Shown here piece by piece: positions 1 through 7,980 of a stretch of 64,000 bases of DNA. The notes below the pieces were generated by a model. That model was not told the DNA's origin and made no database searches. It saw only the letters and a program-made list of their open reading frames with translations. The DNA comes from Modicisalibacter sp033446685 (GTDB lineage: Bacteria; Pseudomonadota; Gammaproteobacteria; Pseudomonadales; Halomonadaceae), in contig NZ_JAWQLY010000006.1 of NCBI RefSeq assembly GCF_033446685.1, positions 1 to 64,000 on the forward strand, read 5' to 3'. Numbering within the stretch: the first letter of the stretch is position 1; every line of letters starts with the position of its first letter. Position numbers and translations under genes: made by a program.

Positions 1-75
1 GGTGGGTCGTGTAGGATTCGAACCTACGACCAATTGGTTAAAAGCCAACTGCTCTACCAACTGAGCTAACGACCC
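1..75 (-). tRNA. tRNA-Lys (anticodon UUU), copy 3 of 3
   Basis: The reverse complement folds as a standard tRNA: a 7-bp acceptor stem beginning GGGTCGT, a D arm with AGTTGGTA, anticodon loop CTTTTAA giving UUU (Lys), and a T arm with GGTTCGAATCC. The encoded CCA is cut by the window edge after CC. It is nearly identical to the two copies that follow in the window and is the last of the three in transcription order as far as the window shows. Confidence 0.97.
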
Positions 76-110
76 GCAACGCGCCCTCGCAAGAGCAACG
101 TTCGGCGGAG

Positions 111-186
111 TGGTGGGTCGTGTAGGATTCGAACCTACGACCAATTGGTTAAAAGCCAACTGCTCTACCAACTGAGCTAACGACCC
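111..186 (-). tRNA. tRNA-Lys (anticodon UUU), copy 2 of 3
   Basis: This is a second copy of the same 76-nt tRNA-Lys(UUU), including an encoded CCA (read from 113 down to 111). The acceptor, anticodon and T-arm sequences match the neighbouring copies. Short spacers of about 35 and 20 bp separate the three genes, which fits one polycistronic tRNA precursor. Confidence 0.97.
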
Positions 187-206
187 GCCGCCGGGTCCGT
201 CGAGAA

Positions 207-282
207 TGGTGGGTCGTGTAGGATTCGAACCTACGACCAATTGGTTAAAAGCCAACTGCTCTACCAACTGAGCTAACGACCC
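207..282 (-). tRNA. tRNA-Lys (anticodon UUU), copy 1 of 3
   Basis: This is the promoter-proximal copy of tRNA-Lys(UUU), 76 nt with encoded CCA. It lies about 17 nt below the -10 element of the promoter at 299-327, so transcription would start around 290-293 and run through all three copies. Confidence 0.97.
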
Positions 283-298
283 TCCCGACAGGGCGCAC

Positions 299-327
299 AT
301 ATTACCGGCGGCGCCCTTTTCTGGCAA
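299..327 (-). promoter_or_regulatory. sigma70-type promoter of the tRNA-Lys cluster
   Basis: Read on the minus strand there is TTGCCA (322-327), a 17-bp spacer, then TAATAT (299-304), close to the sigma70 consensus. The next bases, GTGCGCCC, are a GC-rich discriminator of the kind found at stringently controlled stable-RNA promoters. It sits in the 70-bp gap between rluB and the first tRNA, so the tRNAs do not depend on readthrough from rluB. Confidence 0.75.
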
Positions 328-352
328 TACCTTTTTGTCGACGAATCAGCGC

Positions 353-1237
353 TTAACGCGAGCGCGGCGAGTCCTTGGGCTTGCGCATCGCACGTACCGG
401 GCGGCGCTTGTTCTTGTCGCGGCTCCAGCGGTTCTGCTCGTCCGGAGTCAGGCTCGGCACCTTGCGCGGCGTGAGGCCGGCGACGCTGGACAGGTCGTCG
501 ATCTCGCTCTGGGTCAGCTCGGTCCACTCGCCGGCCTTGGCCCGCTTGTCGAGGAAGATGTTGCCGTAGCGCACGCGCTTGAGCCGGCTCACCGTCAGGC
601 CCTGAGATTCCCACAGCCGGCGCACCTCGCGGTTGCGGCCTTCCATGATCACCACGTGGAACCAGGTGTTGATGCCCTCGCCGCCGAACTCCTGAACGTC
701 GGTAAAGCGCGCCGGACCATCCTCGAGCATCACTCCCTCGACCATCGCCACGACATGCTCGCGCTTGACCTGGCCCATCACCCGCACGGCGTATTCACGT
801 TCGACCTGGGTCGAGGGATGCATCAGCCGGTTGGCCAGTTCGCCGTCGGTGGTGAACAACAGCAAGCCGCTGGTGTTGATGTCGAGCCGGCCGATGGCGA
901 TCCAGCGCTCGCCCTTGAGCCGCGGCAGGCGTTCGAAGACGGTGCGCCGGCCCTCGGGGTCCTTGCGCGTACACAGCTCGCCCTCGGGCTTGTTGTACAT
1001 GATCACTCGACGCGACACCTCGGCATCGTCACGCAGCGTGACCAGCCGGTCATCGAAGGCCACCCGGTCGCGGCTTGCGATACGATCGCCGAGCTTGGCC
1101 ACCTCGCCATTGACCTTGACCCGGCCGTCGCTGATTGCGGCTTCCATCTCGCGGCGCGAACCCAGCCCGGCGCGGGCGAGGACTTTCTGGAGCTTTTCGG
1201 TGTTGCTGTTGTTACTGGAGTTGCTGGAACTGTTCAT
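353..1237 (-). CDS. rluB: 23S rRNA pseudouridine(2605) synthase RluB
   Basis: The protein has 294 residues. An S4 RNA-binding domain lies near residues 14-60 (KLQKVLARAGLGSRRE), followed by the RsuA/RluB-type catalytic domain with GRLDINTSGLL at about 116-126; Asp119 is the expected catalytic residue. The family converts a uridine in helix 89-93 of 23S rRNA to pseudouridine. A Ser/Asn-rich leader precedes the S4 domain, and the C-terminus is a basic tail (KNKRRPVRAMRKPK) typical of RluB rather than RsuA. The start overlaps the end of scpB by 4 bp, so rluB is the last gene of an scpA-scpB-rluB operon, a common gammaproteobacterial arrangement. Confidence 0.95.
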   Translation of the reverse strand: MNSSSNSSNNSNTEKLQKVLARAGLGSRREMEAAISDGRVKVNGEVAKLGDRIASRDRVAFDDRLVTLRDDAEVSRRVIMYNKPEGELCTRKDPEGRRTVFERLPRLKGERWIAIGRLDINTSGLLLFTTDGELANRLMHPSTQVEREYAVRVMGQVKREHVVAMVEGVMLEDGPARFTDVQEFGGEGINTWFHVVIMEGRNREVRRLWESQGLTVSRLKRVRYGNIFLDKRAKAGEWTELTQSEIDDLSSVAGLTPRKVPSLTPDEQNRWSRDKNKRRPVRAMRKPKDSPRSR

Positions 1238-2163
1238 GAGTCTGAGTGTGTCTCATCGATTGAATGGTCCGCGCCGCCCGGCTCGTCGTCGTTGCCGTTG
1301 TCTTCGGCAGTGTCGGCGGTCCGTTGTTGGCGGGCGCGTTCGGCCAAGCGTGCTTCGAGATCGGCGAAGCTCAGTCCCGGCCGGCGTGACGCCTTCCCGG
1401 CGTGGGTGTCGTCGGCCATCCCGGCCGTCGTGGTGGATTCGAGGGGCGTAAAGCGCGACATATCGTCCGTCGCGTCGTGCCCTGCCCGGTCGTCCTGTGT
1501 CGTCTCTTGCGGCACCGGGGCCGCGGGTGTCTCCGAGGTTGTCGCTATGGGCGCATCGGTCATCTCGGCGTCGTCGCGCGACTCGGACTCATTGTAGCTC
1601 GGCTCGCCGAGATCGATGCCCTGCAATTCGTGCATCGGCGGCAGCGCATCGAGCGTCTTGAGGCCGAAATCGTCGAGGAACTGACGGGTGGTGGCGAATA
1701 CCGACGGCCGCCCCGGCACGTCGCGCTGGCCGACCACGCGGATCCAGCCGCGCTCGCTGAGGGTACGCATGATCGAGCCGCTCACCGCCACGCCGCGCAC
1801 TTCCTCGATATCGCCACGGGTCACCGGCTGACGGTAGGCGATCAGTGCCAGCGTCTCGAGCAGCGCCCGGGAATAACGCTGTGGGCGCTCGTCCCACAGC
1901 CGCGAGACCCACGGCGACAGCCGCTGGCGGATACGGACGTGATAGCCCGAGGCCGACTCGATCAGTTCCAGCGCGGTGCCCTCCAGCCGCGCACCCAGCT
2001 CGCCCAATGCATCGCGCAAGTCGCGCCGGACCGGGCGCTCGTGATCGTCGAACAGCCCCTCGATGCGTTCCAGCGACAGCGGTTCGCCGGCCGCCAGCAG
2101 CGCCGCCTCGAGGATTTCATCGAGTCGCGTATTGGCCGTCATGCCGCTCGATTCCCGGGTCAC
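1234..2163 (-). CDS. scpB: SMC-ScpAB complex subunit ScpB
   Basis: ScpB is the winged-helix partner of ScpA in the condensin-like SMC complex that organises and segregates the nucleoid. The first roughly 190 residues carry the ScpB core (LDEILEAALLAAGEPLS at the N-terminus, then the LALIAYRQPVTRGDIEEVRG region). Residues 200-309 form an acidic, Ser/Thr-rich, low-complexity extension, which makes this protein much longer than the usual 190-230 residues. The listed start gives a 4-bp overlap with scpA; an internal Met at residue 8 (MTANTRL) is an alternative start. Confidence 0.93.
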   Translation of the reverse strand: MTRESSGMTANTRLDEILEAALLAAGEPLSLERIEGLFDDHERPVRRDLRDALGELGARLEGTALELIESASGYHVRIRQRLSPWVSRLWDERPQRYSRALLETLALIAYRQPVTRGDIEEVRGVAVSGSIMRTLSERGWIRVVGQRDVPGRPSVFATTRQFLDDFGLKTLDALPPMHELQGIDLGEPSYNESESRDDAEMTDAPIATTSETPAAPVPQETTQDDRAGHDATDDMSRFTPLESTTTAGMADDTHAGKASRRPGLSFADLEARLAERARQQRTADTAEDNGNDDEPGGADHSIDETHSDS

Positions 2164-3083
2164 GGTGCCTCCTCTTCGAAGGCGCTCTCGCCGCCGTCGT
2201 TCGCTACGTCGTCGTCCACCACAGCGTGCTCGTCGGTGTCGACGGGCTGGCGGGCGCGCACGTGGATCGGCGACAGCGGTGCATTCTGGACGATCTCGAT
2301 CATCGCCTCCTTGGCCAACTCGAGAATCGCCATGAACGTCACGACGACCCCCGCCCGGCCCTCTTCGAGGCTGAACAGCGACTCGAAGGAGGTGAAGCCC
2401 TCGTGGTTGAGGCGCTCCATGATGATCAGCATGCGCTCGCGGGTGGAGAGCACCTCGCGGCTGATGGTGTGCGCCTGGTTGAGCTCGGCGCGCTTGAGAA
2501 TCCCCGACAGCGCATGCAGCAGCTCGTCGAGCCCTACCTCGGGGTGGACGACGCGGGTCTCGAGCGGCGGCAATCCGGCACGAGCGCCGAACCAGTCGCG
2601 GCCAAGGCGCGGCAGCTCGTCGAGGCCTTCGGCCGCGAGCTTCAAGCGTTCGTACTCCTGCAGCCGACGGATCAGCTCGGCGCGCGGGTCCTCCTCGTCG
2701 TCCTCGACATCGCCCTTGGGCGGGCGTGGCAGCAGGGTTCGCGACTTGATCTCGGCGAGCATCGCCGCCATCAGCAGATACTCGCCGGCCAGGTCGATCT
2801 CCAGCGCCTTCATCAGCTCGACGTACTCGATGTATTGGCGGGTGATCGCCGCTACGTCGATGGCCAGGATATCCAGGTTCTGGCGCCGGATAAGGTAAAG
2901 CAGCAGGTCGAGCGGCCCCTCGAAGGTCTCGAGGAACACTCGCAGCGCCTCGGGAGGAATGTACAGATCCTCGGGCAACTCACGCAACGGCTCGCCGGCG
3001 ACCAGCGCCATCACCGCGCCCAGGCTGTCGACCCTGGAGTCATCCTGCTGAGAGATCGTCGCCACCCTTGTGTTCACCTGCAA
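2160..3083 (-). CDS. scpA: SMC-ScpAB complex subunit ScpA (kleisin)
   Basis: This is the kleisin subunit that bridges SMC heads. The N-terminal family signature FEGPLDLLLYLIRRQNLDIL is clear at about residues 53-72, and the C-terminal winged helix (FMAILELAKEAMIEIVQ) precedes an acidic tail. The start is uncertain: the longest frame begins at TTG (3083), and nearby GTG codons could serve instead. It is the first gene of the scpA-scpB-rluB unit, and the SYLF gene diverges about 175 bp away. Confidence 0.92.
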   Translation of the reverse strand: MQVNTRVATISQQDDSRVDSLGAVMALVAGEPLRELPEDLYIPPEALRVFLETFEGPLDLLLYLIRRQNLDILAIDVAAITRQYIEYVELMKALEIDLAGEYLLMAAMLAEIKSRTLLPRPPKGDVEDDEEDPRAELIRRLQEYERLKLAAEGLDELPRLGRDWFGARAGLPPLETRVVHPEVGLDELLHALSGILKRAELNQAHTISREVLSTRERMLIIMERLNHEGFTSFESLFSLEEGRAGVVVTFMAILELAKEAMIEIVQNAPLSPIHVRARQPVDTDEHAVVDDDVANDGGESAFEEEAP

Positions 3084-3259
3084 TAACGTTGACGCGGCAG
3101 TTTACCAATGACCACCGGCTTGAACACTGTCGGCGTGTCGGTCGAGTGTCTGGATCGCGCTGCGCCTCGCTTGAAAGACAAGCTAGCCGCTCACTACCTT
3201 TGAAAAGGCAGGGCCGAACCATCGGCCCTTCTGCAGCCAATCGGAAAAAGGAGTTTTCC

Positions 3260-4087
3260 ATGCAAACGCACACTTTTCGCAACCTTAGCCTGACCCTCGC
3301 CATTGCCGGCGCACTCGGTACCGCCCCCGCTTGGGCCGGGTCTACCGACCAGAATGCCCAAGACTCGCAACAGAGCGATGCCCAGCAGAGCGTCAGCGAA
3401 ACCAACAATGCCACGGCGAGCGCCAGCGGCATCGAGGCGGAAAGCACCAAGACCGCCTATTATGCAGCGGGCATTCTCCAGGGCCAGATGCAGCAAACCG
3501 AAAGCCAGCAGATTCCCCAGCAGCTACTCAGTAATGTCCAGTGCGTCGGCGTGTTCCCGGCCGTGCTGAAAGTCGGCCTGGTGTTCGCCGGCGCCCATGG
3601 CGACGGTATCATCAGCTGCCGTGACGATTCGGGTAGCTGGGATGGCTCGGCGCCGGTGTTCTTCGGTCTCAGCTCCGGCAGCGTAGGCGCCCAGGCCGGT
3701 GCCAAGACGACGGAACTGATCGTACTGTTCAACGACAAGTCCGCCGTCAAGCAATTGAGCGACGGTAGCTTCAAGTTCGGCGCCAACGTAGACGTCACGG
3801 CGGGTGAACTCGGCGCGCATGCCAAAGTCTCGACCCAGCCGGCGCCGATCGTCGCCTACCGCATGGACCAGACCGGCGCTTTTGCCGGCGCCGACATCGA
3901 AGGCACCGTCATCCAGGCCAACGACGAGGCCAACCACAACATCTACGGTCAGAATGTGACCACTCAGCAGCTGCTCAGCGAAAGCACGCAGATTCCCGAG
4001 AACGTCCAGGTCTTCAACCGGGCGCTGGCCGAGTTTACATCCAACCAAAGCAGCCAGCCGCAGGGCAGCCAGAGCAACAACGGCTAA
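3260..4087 (+). CDS. secreted SYLF (Ysc84)-domain protein
   Basis: The ATG at 3260 is preceded by AAAAAGGAG and starts a 275-residue protein with a signal peptide (MQTHTFRNLSLTLAIAGALG, cleavage near AWA-GS). A Gln/Ser/Asn-rich segment follows, then the SYLF domain (VGVFPAVLKVGLVFAGAHGDG, then FGLSSGSVGAQAGAKTTELIVLF). In other organisms SYLF domains bind phospholipid. In bacteria they occur in small periplasmic or surface proteins of largely unknown role. The C-terminus is again Gln/Ser/Asn-rich. It is transcribed alone and ends at a good hairpin terminator. The longer upstream frame from 3068 lacks a signal peptide and ribosome site and was not used. Confidence 0.85.
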   Translation: MQTHTFRNLSLTLAIAGALGTAPAWAGSTDQNAQDSQQSDAQQSVSETNNATASASGIEAESTKTAYYAAGILQGQMQQTESQQIPQQLLSNVQCVGVFPAVLKVGLVFAGAHGDGIISCRDDSGSWDGSAPVFFGLSSGSVGAQAGAKTTELIVLFNDKSAVKQLSDGSFKFGANVDVTAGELGAHAKVSTQPAPIVAYRMDQTGAFAGADIEGTVIQANDEANHNIYGQNVTTQQLLSESTQIPENVQVFNRALAEFTSNQSSQPQGSQSNNG

Positions 4088-4130
4088 CGTCGTTCCGCTC
4101 GACATCTACCGACATTGCCACTCCAGCGAC

Positions 4131-4154
4131 GGGCCGCCTTGAGCGGCCCGTTTT
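4131..4154 (+). terminator. Rho-independent terminator after the SYLF gene
   Basis: GGGCCGC and GCGGCCC form a 7-bp GC stem with a 5-nt loop, followed by GTTTT. It lies 44 bp after the SYLF stop codon and just before the 3' end of the convergent radD. Confidence 0.75.
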
Positions 4155-4157
4155 ACG

Positions 4158-6092
4158 TCAGATCTCTTCGGCGCTGTCCGCCTTGCGGTAGCGCCCGACA
4201 TAGTCGAACAGCTTCTCGCGGACCTGCCAATGGCGCCCCACGCGCCGGCCGATGACGAAGTCCGGAGCCTTGAGGCGCGCCCGCTCGGCGATCACCGCCT
4301 CGGGCGAGGCCGGCCACCAGGGCGTGCCCGGCGCGCGCAGATGACGGCGCAGGAACGCAGCGGCGAAGGCCCCGCGCTGGGCCGGGGTCTCCAGCGCGAA
4401 CCATTCGTCCAGCGTCGCACCGTCCTCGTCGTGGTAGGTCACCTTGAGCCGCGGCAGCCCGCGGCCGTTGGCGGTGGCGGCTAGCTGCATGCCGCTGACC
4501 CGCAATACCCGCGCATCCTTCAGGCACAGCGCATCCTTGAGCTTGTCGTCGGGGTCGACCAGCCGCTCGCCGCAACCATGGCAGCTGCGCGCGGCGATGT
4601 CGTTCTCGGCGCCACACTGCTCGCAGGTCTTGAAGCGAAAGCGAAAGTCACACTGCTTCATCGCTGCTGGTTTTGACGTTGTGCCTTGCGCACGGCTCGG
4701 GGCACGATAGTCGGAGTCTGAATTTACGTTTTTCGCGCGGCATTGGGCGCGATGAACAGCCGCGCGGGGTCGGGCGCGATGAGAAGGAACAAGCCCCTGG
4801 CAGCGCCGGCCGAAATGTTCAATGACGATCTCGCCGTCGCGCTTGCCCCAGAACAGGTTGGCGTGGCCGCACTGCGGACACTCGACCTGCACCGGCTCGC
4901 TGTCCGAGGCCGGCTTGGGCGTGCCCACCTCCGGGGCATACAGGTCCCAGGGATTGCCGGCGTAATCGAGAATCAGGCAATCCTGCTTGCCGGGCGCCAG
5001 GCGCAGCCCGCGGCCGACGATCTGCTGGTACAGCCCCACCGACTCGGTGGGCCGCAGGATCGCGATCAGGTCGACGTGCGGCGCGTCGAAGCCGGTGGTG
5101 AGCACCGCAACGTTGACCAGGTACTTGAGTCGCTGCGCCTTGAAGTCGTCGATCAACCGTTGGCGCTCGCGCGAGCCGGTCGCGCCGGTGATCAACGCCG
5201 CCTGATCGGCGGGCAAGTAACCCAGGATCTCCTCGGCATGCGCCACGGTGGCGGCGAAGATCATCACCCCGCGCCGCTCGACGGCACGCTCGATGATCTC
5301 GCCGACGATCACCGGCGTGGCGCGATGACCGCGTACCACCCGGTTAAGATCGTCTTCGGCGTACACCCCGCGGCTGCTCGGCATCAGCCGCGAGAAGTCA
5401 TAACGCTCGACGCTGGCATCGACCCGCGTAGGCGGCGCCAGATAGCCCTGCTTGACCATCAGCCGCAGCGGCTGCTCGAACACGCAATCCTGGAAGAAGC
5501 AGTCGGCCTCGCCGCGCACCATGCCGTGATGGTGGCGATGGTAGATGAAGCCCTGGCCCAGCCGGTACGGGGTGGCGGTCAGCCCCAGCACCTTGAGTCG
5601 CGGGTTGGCGCGGCGCAGGCGATCGATGACCTTGCGATAGCTGGCATCGTCGGCGGGCGAGACACGGTGGCACTCGTCGATCACCAGCAACGTGAAGCCC
5701 GTGTCGGCGGTCTCATCCGCGCCGGCGAAGGCATCGAGGTTGCGCACCACCGATTGCACCGAGCCGAACACCACCTGGCGTGTGGCCTGCTTGCGCCCCA
5801 GCCCGGCGCTGAAGATGTCCGCCTCGAGACCGTAGGCCTGGTACTTGGCGTGGTTCTGCTCGACCAGTTCGCGGACGTGCGCCAGCACCAGCACCCGGCC
5901 ACGGGCCAGTCGCGCCAGCTCGGCGATCACCAGCGACTTGCCGCTGCCGGTGGGCAGCACCACCACGGCGGGCTCATCGCTGGCGCGAAAGTGCTCGACC
6001 ACCCGCGCCACCGCTTGCCCCTGGTAGGGGCGCAGCGTCGGCGGCGCGGCCGGGGCCGGATCGTGAAGCTCGAGGGCGGCGCGGCTAGTCAT
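4158..6092 (-). CDS. radD: SF2 DNA helicase RadD with an inserted segment in its zinc ribbon
   Basis: The sequence follows E. coli RadD (YejH) closely from end to end: N-terminal LRPYQ, Walker A PTGSGKS, DECH box, LGLTATPYRLG, QQIVGRGLRLAPGK, then zinc-ribbon CPQC and CEQCGAENDIAARSC motifs and a C-terminal HWQVREKLFDY. RadD is a RecQ-like SF2 ATPase that helps resolve recombination and replication intermediates with RecA and SSB. The protein is 644 residues against about 586 in E. coli. The main extra is 46 residues (nt 4656-4793) between RRCQG and QCDFRF, where E. coli, as I recall the sequence, has about ten. The insert lies between the third and fourth cysteines of the first ribbon. The frame stays open. 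The gene is monocistronic, 65 bp below the bcsG stop codon. Confidence 0.92.
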   Translation of the reverse strand: MTSRAALELHDPAPAAPPTLRPYQGQAVARVVEHFRASDEPAVVVLPTGSGKSLVIAELARLARGRVLVLAHVRELVEQNHAKYQAYGLEADIFSAGLGRKQATRQVVFGSVQSVVRNLDAFAGADETADTGFTLLVIDECHRVSPADDASYRKVIDRLRRANPRLKVLGLTATPYRLGQGFIYHRHHHGMVRGEADCFFQDCVFEQPLRLMVKQGYLAPPTRVDASVERYDFSRLMPSSRGVYAEDDLNRVVRGHRATPVIVGEIIERAVERRGVMIFAATVAHAEEILGYLPADQAALITGATGSRERQRLIDDFKAQRLKYLVNVAVLTTGFDAPHVDLIAILRPTESVGLYQQIVGRGLRLAPGKQDCLILDYAGNPWDLYAPEVGTPKPASDSEPVQVECPQCGHANLFWGKRDGEIVIEHFGRRCQGLVPSHRARPRAAVHRAQCRAKNVNSDSDYRAPSRAQGTTSKPAAMKQCDFRFRFKTCEQCGAENDIAARSCHGCGERLVDPDDKLKDALCLKDARVLRVSGMQLAATANGRGLPRLKVTYHDEDGATLDEWFALETPAQRGAFAAAFLRRHLRAPGTPWWPASPEAVIAERARLKAPDFVIGRRVGRHWQVREKLFDYVGRYRKADSAEEI

Positions 6093-6157
6093 GGCATCCT
6101 GCGATTGGGGCGACGCGCCATTCTAGGCGCGCCGCGGGACTAACCCAACCCGGCCGC

Positions 6158-7810
6158 TTATTGCGGATAGGGCATCCAGCCATCGCCCTTGAGGCGGACA
6201 TACGGCACCCCCTGATAGGGCATCACCACCACCGCCTCGTTCTCCGAGACCGGCGCGGTGCTCGGCAGGCCGCTCAGCAGACCGGGCCAGTCGACCCGTT
6301 CGGCACCGAACATATCGCTCGCCACCAGCCGCGAGACCAGCTCGGAAACCGCCAGATAGCTGGTCGGCTCGCTGACCCGCAGCGGCTCGCCCTGGCGCGG
6401 CTGGGCCATGCCGGTGAGTTTGAGCCCCACCGGCACATGGGTCATGGTCGGATTGGGGATCTCGCGCATGCCGGGAAACTGCATCTTGTCGCCGCGCCGC
6501 GCCGCGCCGTGTTCGGGAACGATCAGCACCGCGACCCGGCGCCCTTCTTGGTCGAGCCGCTGCAAAAAGGTCAGCAGGTCGTCGAATAGCGTCACCAGGC
6601 GCTGCCGATAATCGGCGAAGCCACGCTGACCGACGTAGCGGTTGCCGTCGTGCAGCGAGACCGTATTGTAGAAGGTTGCGCTCGGCGCCCCGGCCGTATC
6701 CTGCGCCGCCCAGCGTTCCAGCGTAGCGCCATCGGCATATACCGGCGAATCGTCGAAGGCGGTCATCACCGGCGCCAGACCGTTCATCGGCAGCTTGGGA
6801 ACGTCGAGCCCGCCCTCCTGCTGCAGTTCCTTGAGGTAACCGTCGAACTGCCCGTCGTGGTTGAGTACCAGATTCTGTGCAAAGCCCAGCTCGGCGAGAT
6901 TCTCGAACAGATGGCATTCGCGCGGCACGTCGCCATATAGCGCCCCGTGAGGACGCTGTCCGCAGCTCGCCTGCAGCAGGCGGATGCCCGCCGGCCCGCT
7001 GTAGGAGGTCGCCGAATTGAAGTTGTCGAACACCGCGTCCAGGTAATCGAACAACGGATGATCGGTAAGCCCGGCCACCGCCATGTCGTCCCAGGACAGC
7101 GAACAGATGTTGATCACCAACAGATCGAAGGGCGCCGCCCCGGCCGGCCTCGCGGCGAATTGAGTGCGTCGCTGACGCTCGGCGGCGTAGAACGCCTCGA
7201 GCCGGCGGTCGAGCACCGCATCGCTGGCCTCCTCGGTCGGCGCCGGGGCCGGCTCGTCGGCCTGCACCACATCGGCCAGCCCACGACTCGGCGCGCTCGG
7301 CAAGGCCGCCAGCGCCGACTCCTGAGGCACGGGCCCGGCCACCGGCAGCAGCGGCGCCACAGCCAGCCAGACCAGCCCCAACACCACCGGCACGCTGACA
7401 CGAATCCACGGCGCGATGAAGCCATAGCCCACCGCCAGCACGAACAATACGCCCAGCCATTCCCAATTGACGATGCGACCGGCGAGATCGAGCAGGTAAA
7501 CCGGACTCATGGCACCGACCTGCGACGATTGCGCCAGCAGCCGCTCGAAGGGCGGCAACCAGGCGTCGTGATAGAACAGCACCACGCCGACGGGAATGGC
7601 AGCGACATGACGCAGCCGATGCAACCAGAGCGGCGGCAGCGGCACCAGCAGAAACGCCGCGAACACCAGGTTGGCCAGGGCATCGAAGTCGATCGCCCCA
7701 CGCCAGTACAGCGCCAGCTTGACGATGAAGTACAGGTTCCACAGTCCCAACCCACGCCATGTGCCAACGCGCCCCGGCGACTCGAGCCGCGAGGTTTCGA
7801 TGCGATTCAT
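6158..7810 (-). CDS. bcsG: cellulose phosphoethanolamine transferase BcsG
   Basis: BcsG transfers phosphoethanolamine from phosphatidylethanolamine to nascent cellulose in the periplasm. This 550-residue protein has the expected architecture: about four to five membrane segments in residues 20-160, an Ala/Pro/Glu linker, then an alkaline-phosphatase-fold domain. The CSLSW motif (about 236-240), FNSATSYSGPAG (264-275, holding the nucleophilic serine) and VPEHGAARRGD near 435 match the zinc and catalytic sites of E. coli BcsG. The C-terminal PVSENEAVVVM and YVRLKGDGWMPYPQ are also typical. Its ATG overlaps the bcsF stop by 4 bp; it is the last gene of the bcsEFG arm. Confidence 0.95.
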   Translation of the reverse strand: MNRIETSRLESPGRVGTWRGLGLWNLYFIVKLALYWRGAIDFDALANLVFAAFLLVPLPPLWLHRLRHVAAIPVGVVLFYHDAWLPPFERLLAQSSQVGAMSPVYLLDLAGRIVNWEWLGVLFVLAVGYGFIAPWIRVSVPVVLGLVWLAVAPLLPVAGPVPQESALAALPSAPSRGLADVVQADEPAPAPTEEASDAVLDRRLEAFYAAERQRRTQFAARPAGAAPFDLLVINICSLSWDDMAVAGLTDHPLFDYLDAVFDNFNSATSYSGPAGIRLLQASCGQRPHGALYGDVPRECHLFENLAELGFAQNLVLNHDGQFDGYLKELQQEGGLDVPKLPMNGLAPVMTAFDDSPVYADGATLERWAAQDTAGAPSATFYNTVSLHDGNRYVGQRGFADYRQRLVTLFDDLLTFLQRLDQEGRRVAVLIVPEHGAARRGDKMQFPGMREIPNPTMTHVPVGLKLTGMAQPRQGEPLRVSEPTSYLAVSELVSRLVASDMFGAERVDWPGLLSGLPSTAPVSENEAVVVMPYQGVPYVRLKGDGWMPYPQ

Positions 7811-7980
7811 TGGTCAGATATGCCCTTGCTCACCGCCCGACGTCGACGCACGCCGAGACGAACCAGATAACGCGGCCGCCGATCGAGGATGCGCCGCCCC
7901 CAATGCCATACCGATCGCCCCCCCAGCCCCGCAAGCAGGCCCACCAACAGCCCAAGCAGTGCTGCCAAGTCCTGATTCAT
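7807..7980 (-). CDS. bcsF: small membrane protein BcsF
   Basis: This 57-codon frame is easily missed because it is so short. The product starts MNQDLAALLGLLVGLLAGLG, a single hydrophobic helix, and ends in a very basic tail (RRPRYLVRLGVRRRRAV). That matches the layout of E. coli BcsF: one transmembrane helix plus a cationic cytoplasmic tail. BcsF recruits BcsE to the membrane and works with BcsG. The start overlaps the bcsE stop by 4 bp and the stop overlaps the bcsG start by 4 bp, so the three genes are translationally coupled. Another frame over the same bases (7814-7996) has no hydrophobic helix and was rejected. Confidence 0.9.
   Translation of the reverse strand: MNQDLAALLGLLVGLLAGLGGRSVWHWGRRILDRRPRYLVRLGVRRRRAVSKGISDQ

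Noticed and set aside
335..1597. A 420-codon plus-strand frame over rluB and scpB
   Set aside because: It is antisense to two well-conserved genes and has no recognisable domain or ribosome site.
6123..7760. A 545-codon minus-strand frame over bcsG
   Set aside because: It is a shifted frame of bcsG with Arg/Gly/Ala-rich product; the BcsG frame carries all catalytic motifs.
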